Positions 14,000 through 19,584 of a stretch of DNA of 19,584 nt are shown piece after piece. The DNA lies in contig DASSHC010000326.1 of NCBI GenBank assembly GCA_035693105.1, positions 1 to 19,584 of the forward strand. Direction: 5' to 3'. Position 1 is the stretch's first letter. Every line of letters begins with the position of its first letter. This stretch comes from DASSHC01 sp035693105. GTDB taxonomy: Bacteria; Chloroflexota; Chloroflexia; Thermomicrobiales; Thermomicrobiaceae. Below the pieces are notes generated by a model. It saw nothing but the letters and a program-made list of their open reading frames with translations. It was not told where the DNA came from and ran no database searches. Position numbers and translations under genes: made by a program.

Positions 14000-14481
14000 A
14001 CCTGGCGCGCCCGATCACGATCGTCAAGCTGCGCGCCGATGGCAGCGAGACTACGCGCTACCCCGGCGAACTGCTGGCGGATGTCGCCGGCTGGTGGCTC
14101 GCCCGCGCTCAGTGGGACCATCGACGGCTCGACCTGGACTACCTCGTCTTTGACCCCGGTGACCCCTTTTTGGAATACTTTGCCCGCGATGAGCTGGTCA
14201 ATGTCTTCGCCGTTCACGCCGCCTCCGGCCACCTCAAGGGCTGGTACTGCAACGTGGCCCACAACTGGCTCGACGGCGATACGCTCTACTGGCGTGACCT
14301 CTACCTCGACCTGATCGTCTATCCGGACGGCCGCCAGTTGGTTCTCGACGAGGACGAGTTGGCCGCCTCGGGGCTGGCCGAGCGCGACCCCGCGCTCCAC
14401 CAGCGGGTTGTCGACGCGCTGAGCTGGCTCCAGCGCGCGGCCGAGGCGCACGCCTATCCGTTTTCCGACATCGCTCTGTAG
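13996..14481 (+). CDS. DUF402 (FomD-like) domain protein
   Basis: A 161-residue protein of the DUF402 family, related to FomD and nucleotide-phosphate hydrolases of bacteria. The signature is GWYCNVAHNW followed by DTLYWRDLYLDLIVYPDGRQLVLDEDEL (about residues 75-118), giving the conserved Y-x-N and the D-x-x-L-D and D-x-D-E acidic positions. A beta-rich N-terminal half and a C-terminal helix complete the usual layout. Known relatives hydrolyse nucleoside diphosphates or a CMP-phosphonate intermediate; the substrate here is unknown. The GTG start overlaps the hexomutase stop (GTGA), so translation is probably coupled. The stop codon TAG forms the first bases of a hairpin repeat. Confidence 0.85.
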   Translation: MNLARPITIVKLRADGSETTRYPGELLADVAGWWLARAQWDHRRLDLDYLVFDPGDPFLEYFARDELVNVFAVHAASGHLKGWYCNVAHNWLDGDTLYWRDLYLDLIVYPDGRQLVLDEDELAASGLAERDPALHQRVVDALSWLQRAAEAHAYPFSDIAL

Positions 14482-14502
14482 GGGCAGACTTCCGTGTCTG
14501 CC
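14479..14502 (+). repeat. TAGGGGCAGAC hairpin repeat after the DUF402 gene
   Basis: GGCAGAC (14483-14489) pairs perfectly with GTCTGCC (14496-14502) around TTCCGT. The unit TAGGGGCAGACNNNCGTGTCTGCC resembles dispersed intergenic hairpins of GC-rich genomes. Here its first three bases serve as the DUF402 stop codon. It may also terminate or protect the transcript, but there is no T tract. Confidence 0.5.
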
Positions 14503-14544
14503 GTCGCACCCCAGGGCCAATGCCGGGGCAACGAGGGGGGAGCC

Positions 14545-15789
14545 GTGATCGAGCTGAGCCGCGCGGAGGCGCGGGCGCTGGCGGTAATGGCCCAGCAACT
14601 CGACCAGCCGCGCCGCCAACCGGCCACGAAGCAAGACGTGGCTGAGCTGATCCGCCGGCTCGGCTGCGTGCAGATCGACACCATCGCGGTGGTGGCGCGC
14701 AGCCAGTATCTCGTCCTCTGGAGCCGGCTGGGCCACTACGACCCGGCCTGGCTCGACGAGCTGCACTACCCCGACCGCCAACTCTTCGAGTATTGGGCGC
14801 ACGCGGCCTCGATCATCCCGCTGGAGCTCTACCCCTACTTTCGCAGCCGCATGCTGGGGTATGCCGAGCGCGCGCGCAACTTTCACGCGGACTGGAGCCA
14901 GGAGAACGACGAGGTCTTCGAGCACATCCGCGAGCGGATCCGCCGGCAGGGCGCGATCAGCTCGAGCGATTTCGACAAGCCGGCCGGGGCCGGCCCGGTC
15001 GAGCCCTGGAGCTGGTACGGCGGCAAGCCGACCAACCGCGCGCTCGAAATCCTCTGGTCGACCGGTGAGCTGGGCATCCTGCGCCGGGTCAACTTCCAGC
15101 GCCACTACCACTTCGCCGACCACCTCTACCCTGAGCACCACCAGGCCGAGCTACCCAGCCAGGAGCAGGAGCAACGCGCGCTGGCGCTGACGGCCGCACA
15201 GGCCATGGGCGTCGTCGCGCCGCGCTGGCTCAACGACTACTTCCGCACCCGCTGGGGCGTGCGCGGCTACGGCGGCCCCAAGCCGGAGGAGTTGCTGTCC
15301 GGGCTCGCCGACGCGGGCGAGTTGATCCCGGTCGAGGTCGAAGCGATCGGCGGCGCCTACGTGGCGCGGGCCAACCAGCCGTTGCTGGAGGCCGTCGGGC
15401 GCGGCGCCCGGCCCACGCGCACGACGCTCCTCTCGCCCTTCGACAACCTGATCTGGGACCGGGCGCGCATCGAGGAGCTGTTCGACTTCGAGTACCGCCT
15501 GGAGTGCTACACGCCGGCGCCCAAGCGCAAGTACGGCTACTACACCATGCCGATCCTGCATCGGGGCGAGCTGGTCGGCCGGCTGGAGCCGAAGGTGGAC
15601 CGGCGCACGCGCGTCTTCTCGGTGCGCTCGCTCCACCTGGAGCCGGGCGTGGCGCTCGACGAGCCGCTGGCCAGCGCGCTCGACGCCGTGCTGGCCGAGT
15701 TCGCCTCCTTCAACGGCGCGGAGTCGGTCGATCTCGCAGGGGCGCCTCGGTTGGCGGAGATGGTCGCGACTAGCGGAAACGGTAGGTGA
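14545..15789 (+). CDS. YcaQ-like winged-helix DNA glycosylase (HTH_42 family)
   Basis: A 414-residue member of the AlkZ/YcaQ (HTH_42) family. Characterised members are DNA glycosylases that unhook interstrand crosslinks or remove alkylated bases. The N-terminal winged helix contains LGCVQIDTI, which supplies the Q-x-D form of the catalytic motif as in E. coli YcaQ rather than the Q-x-Q form of AlkZ. Later family blocks are FEYWAHAASIIP, WYGGKPTNRALEILWSTGELGILRR, the SPFDNLIWDRARIEELFDFEYRLECYTP segment and KRKYGYYTMPILHRGELVGRLEPKVDR. The GTG start follows GAGGGGGGAG closely; an ATG-type start further upstream (14494) has no signal. The 3' end overlaps infA on the other strand by 20 bp. Confidence 0.9.
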   Translation: MIELSRAEARALAVMAQQLDQPRRQPATKQDVAELIRRLGCVQIDTIAVVARSQYLVLWSRLGHYDPAWLDELHYPDRQLFEYWAHAASIIPLELYPYFRSRMLGYAERARNFHADWSQENDEVFEHIRERIRRQGAISSSDFDKPAGAGPVEPWSWYGGKPTNRALEILWSTGELGILRRVNFQRHYHFADHLYPEHHQAELPSQEQEQRALALTAAQAMGVVAPRWLNDYFRTRWGVRGYGGPKPEELLSGLADAGELIPVEVEAIGGAYVARANQPLLEAVGRGARPTRTTLLSPFDNLIWDRARIEELFDFEYRLECYTPAPKRKYGYYTMPILHRGELVGRLEPKVDRRTRVFSVRSLHLEPGVALDEPLASALDAVLAEFASFNGAESVDLAGAPRLAEMVATSGNGR

Positions 15790-15988
15790 TACGGCCGCGT
15801 TCGAGGTCGTAGGGGGATAGCTCGACCCGCACGCGGTCGCCGGGGAGAATGCGGATGAAGTTCTTGCGCATCTTGCCGGAGGCATGCGCCAGGACCTTGT
15901 GGCCGTTCTCCAGCTCGACGGTGAACATCGCGTTGGGCAGCGCGTCGACGACCGCGCCCTCCGCCTGAATCATGTCGCTCCTGGCCAT
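15770..15988 (-). CDS. infA: Translation initiation factor IF-1
   Basis: A 72-residue IF-1, the single OB-fold protein that binds the ribosomal A site during initiation. It has the full family pattern: IQAEGAVVDALPNAMFTVELENGHKVLAHASGKMRKNFIRILPGDRVRVELSPYD, ending GRITYRFR, seen in pieces along the whole length. The ATG follows AAAGGA 11 nt upstream. It is isolated from the ribosomal protein genes (rpmJ, rpsM, rpsK) that usually adjoin infA, at least within this window, and its last 20 bp overlap the convergent YcaQ-like gene. A hairpin lies in its upstream region. Confidence 0.96.
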   Translation of the reverse strand: MARSDMIQAEGAVVDALPNAMFTVELENGHKVLAHASGKMRKNFIRILPGDRVRVELSPYDLERGRITYRFR

Positions 15989-16033
15989 ATGGTGTGCGTT
16001 CCTTTCGTAAACCTGTTTTCGTCGCCCGCGGCC

Positions 16034-16051
16034 GCCACCGTGCTCGGTGGC
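16034..16051 (-). other. Hairpin upstream of infA
   Basis: GCCACCG and CGGTGGC pair perfectly (7 bp, 4-nt loop), about 46 bp upstream of the infA start. It would fall in the infA leader if transcription starts further upstream. No T tract. No clear -10 for infA was found. Confidence 0.35.
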
Positions 16052-16100
16052 AGCGCGCGAGACGGGACCGGCGAGTCAAACTGGCGCAAGTGCCGGGCCG

Positions 16101-16129
16101 TTGTCACGCGTAGCAGCACCCGCTAGACT
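16101..16129 (+). promoter_or_regulatory. Candidate promoter for the MerR-type regulator gene
   Basis: TTGTCA (16101-16106), a 17-nt spacer, then TAGACT (16124-16129). Transcription would begin near 16136, leaving a leader of about 38 nt with GGAGG ahead of the ATG at 16174. Confidence 0.6.
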
Positions 16130-16173
16130 CGTCGGAGTCCACCGTTAATTCTACGCTATGGAGGCCAATCGCG

Positions 16174-16836
16174 ATGGGCCGGCAGGCGGGTTCCACGGAC
16201 GAGCATGGCCCCACGGGCGGCGGGCCGGACTGGTTGAGCATCGAGGCCGCCTGCCGCATCCTGGGCGTCGATCAATCGACCCTGCGGCGCTGGAGCGACG
16301 AGGGCAAGGTGCCGGTCTTCCGCACCCCCGGCGGCCACCGGCGCTACCGCGAGGAGGACCTGCTCGCGCTGCAGCGCGGCGAGCCGCGCGGCCGCCGGCG
16401 CATGAGCCGCCAGGTGCTGACCGATCTCTCGCTCTCGGGTTATGAGGCCGACTACCTGCGCCAGGCGCACACGCGCCGCTGGTTCCGCGCCTACAACGCG
16501 GAGCAGCTCGCGGAACTGCGCGCCAGCGGCCGCCATCTGGTCGATCTGGCCGTGCGCTCGATCAGCGGCCGCGGCGACCGCCAGCACCTGCTCGACGAGG
16601 GCCGCACGCTCGGCCGGCGCTACGGCGCGCTGGCGGCCGACGCCGGGCTGAGCGCCGAGGAGGCGGTCGAAGCGTTTCTCTTCTTCCGCTATCCGGTCCT
16701 CCAGGCGGTGACGCGCTTCATCGAGGAGGAGAATCTCCCGGCCCGCCGCGCCGCCAAAACCTTCGTCGAGATCAGCCAGTTCCTGGATCAGGTCCTGCTC
16801 GCCACCATCGCCGCCCACGACGGCCTGGCGAACTGA
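16174..16836 (+). CDS. MerR-type helix-turn-helix regulator with a C-terminal sensor-like domain
   Basis: A 220-residue protein. The N-terminal MerR/excisionase-type DNA-binding domain (about 20-67) reads LSIEAACRILGVDQSTLRRWSDEGKVPVFRTPGGHRRYREEDLLAL, seen here in sequence order. A basic linker RGRRRMS follows. The C-terminal part (about 80-220) is all-helical, with ELRASGRHLVDLAVRSISG, RRYGALAADAGLSAEEAVEAFLFFRYPVLQAVTRFIEEE and a closing helix. This pattern resembles the RsbRD-type N-terminal domain of stress regulators; that is inference. There is no metal-binding Cys pattern of classical MerR proteins. The ATG lies 9 nt after GGAGG. Confidence 0.82.
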   Translation: MGRQAGSTDEHGPTGGGPDWLSIEAACRILGVDQSTLRRWSDEGKVPVFRTPGGHRRYREEDLLALQRGEPRGRRRMSRQVLTDLSLSGYEADYLRQAHTRRWFRAYNAEQLAELRASGRHLVDLAVRSISGRGDRQHLLDEGRTLGRRYGALAADAGLSAEEAVEAFLFFRYPVLQAVTRFIEEENLPARRAAKTFVEISQFLDQVLLATIAAHDGLAN

Positions 16837-16916
16837 GGACAGCGGACAGGACAGACAATCCGGGCGCCTGGGCGACGTAGTTGGCAAACCACACCGCATC
16901 CACCGCAGAGGCGCAA

Positions 16917-17441
16917 TCAGCGCCCGAATTGCCAGCGTGTGGCGCCGAATGGCTCGGCGGTCGCGACGCCGACAACCGTGTGAAAGGTGAAACGGAAGAC
17001 GTGCCAGGGTGGCGGCCCCGCGCTCGGCGCGCTGTACGGGGCGGTCAGGGCATCGCCGGCGACCTCAGAGGGCCAGCCCCCGTCGCGGTAGATCTCGGCG
17101 ACTCGTTCCAGCGTGGCCACGTCGCTCACCTGCTCGGCGGTTCCTTGCAGGGTGAGATCGATCCCCGCCAGCTTGACGGCGATCGTGCAGGCCGGGTTCG
17201 CTGCCAGGTTGCGGGCCTTACGCGCGGCGAGGTTGCTGGTGAAGTAGAGATCGCCGTCAATCCAGGCTGCCCCGACCCCAGCGACGTGCGGCTGGCAGTC
17301 GGGGCTGACCGTGCCGAGGAAGTGGGTTATGTCGGAGCCGCTTGAACCTTTCGCGAGTTCATCGTGCGCCCGGCTCCACGGCAGGGCACGGGAGCCGTAG
17401 CGGTCGAGATTCGTCGTCCTGGCCGGTGTGCGGTCGGTCAT
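16917..17441 (-). CDS. Pyridoxamine 5'-phosphate oxidase (PPOX) family FMN/F420-binding protein
   Basis: A 174-residue split-barrel protein of the PPOX class. These bind FMN or F420 and carry out diverse redox reactions; the real PNPOx activity is not implied. Visible family features are FLGTVSPDCQPHVAGVGAAWIDGDLYFTSN, where the strand-loop-strand meets the flavin, then ARKARNLAANPACTIAVK, a central LTLQGTAEQVSD, and the final GATRWQF block, which matches the PTRWRF-like C-terminal signature of this group. The ATG start at 17441 follows TAGGAGA by 7-8 nt; the frame is open upstream to 17564 but that part is not family-like. It appears to be transcribed alone. Confidence 0.88.
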   Translation of the reverse strand: MTDRTPARTTNLDRYGSRALPWSRAHDELAKGSSGSDITHFLGTVSPDCQPHVAGVGAAWIDGDLYFTSNLAARKARNLAANPACTIAVKLAGIDLTLQGTAEQVSDVATLERVAEIYRDGGWPSEVAGDALTAPYSAPSAGPPPWHVFRFTFHTVVGVATAEPFGATRWQFGR

Positions 17442-17782
17442 CGTGTTGTCTCCTATTGCTCCGTGATCGCGGCGAAGCCTACCCCCGCCGCTACCATCTG
17501 GTCGATCGCCGTGGGTCGAAATCGACAAGCTCGGGAAACGTTCTTTCGAACGCAGAGAGCACAAGAATCACTTTCCGGCAGGCGGTGGCGTCGTCGTCGT
17601 TTCGGCGCAGCTTCGCAGCCTGCACGGACGGACCGAGTCCGGGGAGCGCGAACCAGTGCTCGGCACGAACGGAGCGCAAGGCGGGATCGCCGGTGTCGCC
17701 ATCAACGCCGCCCACGACGACTTGGCACGGCAGCGCCGGGGGCGGCGTCTGCTTACCGAGCGGGCTGCCAGGCGCGTGGAGC

Positions 17783-17899
17783 ACGGATCCCTCCACTTCG
17801 GTCGGGATGACAGGGTGAATGCGGGGCGGACGACAACGACCACCGTTATCGTACGCCCCAATCACTCCCTGTCATCCCGAGCGCAGTCGAGGGATCCGT
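17783..17899. repeat. Inverted-repeat element, 33-bp arms
   Basis: The left arm 17783-17815 (ACGGATCCCTCCAC...GATGACAGGG) and the right arm 17867-17899 (CCCTGTCATCCCGAG...GGGATCCGT) match as reverse complements at 30 of 33 positions, with a 51-bp loop. It is the same repeat family as at 2926-3159, and the loop resembles 2887-2925. The region 17442-17942 holds this element and no convincing gene. A minus-strand frame between about 17491 and 17700 looks protein-like but I do not recognise it. Confidence 0.7.
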
Positions 17900-17942
17900 C
17901 CCCACGCGGCAACCAGGTTAGTCGGTCGGCGCCGTCCGCCCG

Positions 17943-19043
17943 TCAGCGCACCTTGCCGCGTGCGACCACCGGCCAGCAGGCCACTACCTCGCCGTCGCGC
18001 ACCACGAACATCTCGTCCTGCAGGTTCACCGTCGGGCAGACGTGGTTGGGGATGATCTCCAGCGTGTCGCCGACTTGCAGGTCGCACGCACCCTCGGGCA
18101 GCTCGATCACCCCGTGCTCCTCCGAGAGGCGCACGATGGTGGCGTCCGGGATCTCAACCACGTAGCCGTGGCCCGGCCGGCCCGGCGAGGGGTCCATCGC
18201 CAGCGTCTTCGAGCCGGCGTCGACCACGGCGCGATCCGGCTCCGGGCGGCTAATCACCGTCGTCAGAATGCGCAGCGCGCAGCGCTCGGGGCCGATCCGG
18301 CCCAGGCGGAAGGCGCTGTTGTCGTTGAAGACGTAAGTGCCGGGGCGCATTTCGGTGATGCCCTCGACGCCGGTGGTGGCGAAGGCGGCCGGCGTTGAGC
18401 CGACGCTGACGACATCGACCGGGATGTTGTGCTCGCGCAGCAGCTCCGCTGTCTCCACCAGCTCCTCGCCGGCCTGCCGGGCGATCTCGGCCAGCTCGTC
18501 GCCGTTCTGAGCGCGCGCAACATGCCCCTCGTGCGTGAAGATGCCGCGCAGATTCAGGCCCGGCATGGCCTTGACCTCGCGCGCCAGATCAAGCACCTCC
18601 TCGCCGGGCCGCAGCCCGGCGCGGTTGAGCCCGGTGTTGACCTCGATCAGCACGTCGAGCTGCTTACCCGCCTGCCGCATCGCGTCGGAGAGCCGCCGCG
18701 CCGACTCGACGCCGTCCACCCCAACGGTGACGCGCGCCCGCTCCATCAGGCTCAGCAGGCGGGCGATCTTCCGCGGCCCCACCACCTGATAGGCCAGCAG
18801 CACGTCGTCGAGCGCGCCGGCATCGACCAGCGCCTCGGCCTCGCCGATCTTGGCGCAGGTGCCGCCGATCGCGCCGGCTTCCACCTGCATGCGCGCGATC
18901 TCGGCCGTCTTGTGCGTCTTCTGGTGCGGGCGCAGGCTGATGCCGTGCGCGCGGGCGTAGTCGGCCATCTCGGCGACGTTCTGCTCCAGAATCTCCTGGT
19001 GCACCACCAGACAGGGCGTATCCAGCGTTTCCCGGTAGCTCAT
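17943..19043 (-). CDS. D-threonine aldolase / D-serine dehydratase-like PLP enzyme
   Basis: A 366-residue fold-type III PLP enzyme with an alanine-racemase-like N-terminal barrel. It begins DTPCLVVHQEILEQNVAEMADYARAHGISLRPHQKTHKT; the Lys in PHQK (residue 42) is the expected Schiff-base residue. A metal site typical of the D-threonine aldolase and DSD1 group is visible in PNHVCPTVNLQDE, with His 334 and Cys 336. Other blocks are GGTCAKIGEAEAL, EVNTGLNRAGL, HEGH and VVDAGSKTLAMDPSPG. Substrate choice (D-threonine, D-serine, 3-hydroxyaspartate) cannot be set by eye. The ATG follows GGGGAG by 7 nt. It is 21 bp downstream of a Gfo/Idh/MocA gene, probably in one operon. Confidence 0.9.
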   Translation of the reverse strand: MSYRETLDTPCLVVHQEILEQNVAEMADYARAHGISLRPHQKTHKTAEIARMQVEAGAIGGTCAKIGEAEALVDAGALDDVLLAYQVVGPRKIARLLSLMERARVTVGVDGVESARRLSDAMRQAGKQLDVLIEVNTGLNRAGLRPGEEVLDLAREVKAMPGLNLRGIFTHEGHVARAQNGDELAEIARQAGEELVETAELLREHNIPVDVVSVGSTPAAFATTGVEGITEMRPGTYVFNDNSAFRLGRIGPERCALRILTTVISRPEPDRAVVDAGSKTLAMDPSPGRPGHGYVVEIPDATIVRLSEEHGVIELPEGACDLQVGDTLEIIPNHVCPTVNLQDEMFVVRDGEVVACWPVVARGKVR

Positions 19044-19064
19044 CGCGCTTCTCCCCTCTCCGGC

Positions 19065-19584
19065 CTAGACCGGCCACTTCTTGCCGCTGGTGTCGATCCA
19101 GCGGCCCAACTCCGGGCTCTTCATCGCGCCGTCGACGATCTCCTGCACGCGCATTCCGTCCGCGAAGGTCGGCGCCCGCTCCACCCCTTGCTCCCGCGCC
19201 CCTCCTTCGACGATGCTCCGCACCCAGTCTTGCGCTAGCCGCGCGAATGGCCCGACGCGCGGGTCGGGCGCCTGCTGCACCGCCTGGGCCGGCTCGTCCG
19301 GCAGCGGGATCTCGGCCAGCACCGGCTCGTCGCGCCGCGCGCCATAGAGCTTGCCGTCGCGCAGGGTCAGCATGCCGGTCGTGCCCACGGCGGTCATCTC
19401 CTCCTTGTCGCCCAGCGGCACGCTGGCCGACGCGTGGATTGAGCCAACGGCCCCGCCGGCGAATTGCACGATCATGGCGAAGTTGGCCTGGGGTTGGCTG
19501 GCGGCCACGTCGCCCGGGGCAGGCGCCGCCGCGGAGCCGGCCACGCCGTGGACCTCACCGAACCACCAGCGCAGCAGATCGACA
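19065..19584 (-). CDS. Gfo/Idh/MocA family oxidoreductase, C-terminal part (5' end outside window)
   Basis: The last 173 residues of an NAD(P)-dependent sugar or polyol oxidoreductase. The frame is open to the window edge and starts in DLLRWWFGEVHGV, which follows the conserved His of the family. The remaining C-terminal alpha/beta domain includes NFAMIVQFAGGAVGSIHASASV, then GTTGMLTLRDGKLYG and a terminal helix region DGMRVQEIVDGAMKSPELGRWID. The Rossmann domain is not in the window. The substrate is unknown. The stop is 21 bp before the D-threonine aldolase-like gene; together they could serve catabolism of an amino-acid- or sugar-derived compound. Confidence 0.9.
   Translation of the reverse strand, partial: VDLLRWWFGEVHGVAGSAAAPAPGDVAASQPQANFAMIVQFAGGAVGSIHASASVPLGDKEEMTAVGTTGMLTLRDGKLYGARRDEPVLAEIPLPDEPAQAVQQAPDPRVGPFARLAQDWVRSIVEGGAREQGVERAPTFADGMRVQEIVDGAMKSPELGRWIDTSGKKWPV

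Noticed and set aside
13990..15141. 383-codon minus-strand ORF
   Set aside because: Antisense to the DUF402 and YcaQ-like genes, both strongly supported; no motif or start signal.

Overview
The window is about 19.6 kb of GC-rich, gene-dense bacterial DNA. It combines greA, infA, mnmE, a beta-type DAHP synthase, a Thermus/Thermotoga-type glucan phosphorylase with a DUF3417 N-terminus and many GTG starts with strong AGGAGG-like ribosome binding sites. It also carries families of intergenic palindromic repeats (TGTCATCCCGAG...CGAGGGATCC; TCTCCCA-loop-TGGGAGA; GGCAGAC-loop-GTCTGCC). Together these suggest a member of the Chloroflexota, perhaps the Thermomicrobia (Sphaerobacter-like). The taxonomic call is inference only. 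I saw no rRNA, tRNA, CRISPR array, insertion sequence or prophage.

Layout. 1-1272 (+): the 3' end of mnmE, then an HPP-family membrane protein. 1269-1733 (-): a PEBP/YbhB-like protein whose stop overlaps the HPP stop. 1879-2799 (+): a protein made of two PRC-barrel-like repeats and a 79-residue small protein. 2800-3219: hairpins and repeat elements, no gene. 3220-5309 (-): a compact operon greA, ybaK-like deacylase, GH15-like protein, with a good promoter at 5400-5428. 5619-5843 (+): a small CxxC...CxxC protein. 5875-7161 (+): promoter, a 30-codon leader peptide rich in Tyr/Phe/Trp codons, a long stem, an intrinsic terminator, then the DAHP synthase gene. 7322-8500 (+): a YihY/BrkB membrane protein. 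8647-9709 (+): two tightly linked unknown proteins. 9798-12413 (-) and 12644-13999 (+): alpha-glucan phosphorylase and phosphohexomutase, divergent, followed by an overlapping DUF402 gene and a YcaQ-like glycosylase. 15770-15988 (-): infA, overlapping the end of the YcaQ-like gene. 16174-16836 (+): a MerR-type regulator. 16917-17441 (-): a PPOX-class flavin protein. 17442-17942: a repeat-bearing gap. 17943-19584 (-): a D-threonine aldolase/D-serine dehydratase-like enzyme and the 3' part of a Gfo/Idh/MocA oxidoreductase.

Most genes are housekeeping or central metabolism. Glucan phosphorylase makes glucose-1-phosphate, which the divergent hexomutase can interconvert with glucose-6-phosphate. 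The most interesting item is the region upstream of the DAHP synthase. It has every visible part of a ribosome-mediated attenuator that would sense all three aromatic amino acids: a consensus promoter, a short ORF with five aromatic codons among six consecutive codons, a 16-bp stem beginning just after those codons, a perfect terminator with a T6 tract, and then the gene for the first enzyme of aromatic synthesis. The second is a GH15-like protein in which several expected catalytic-site motifs are changed.
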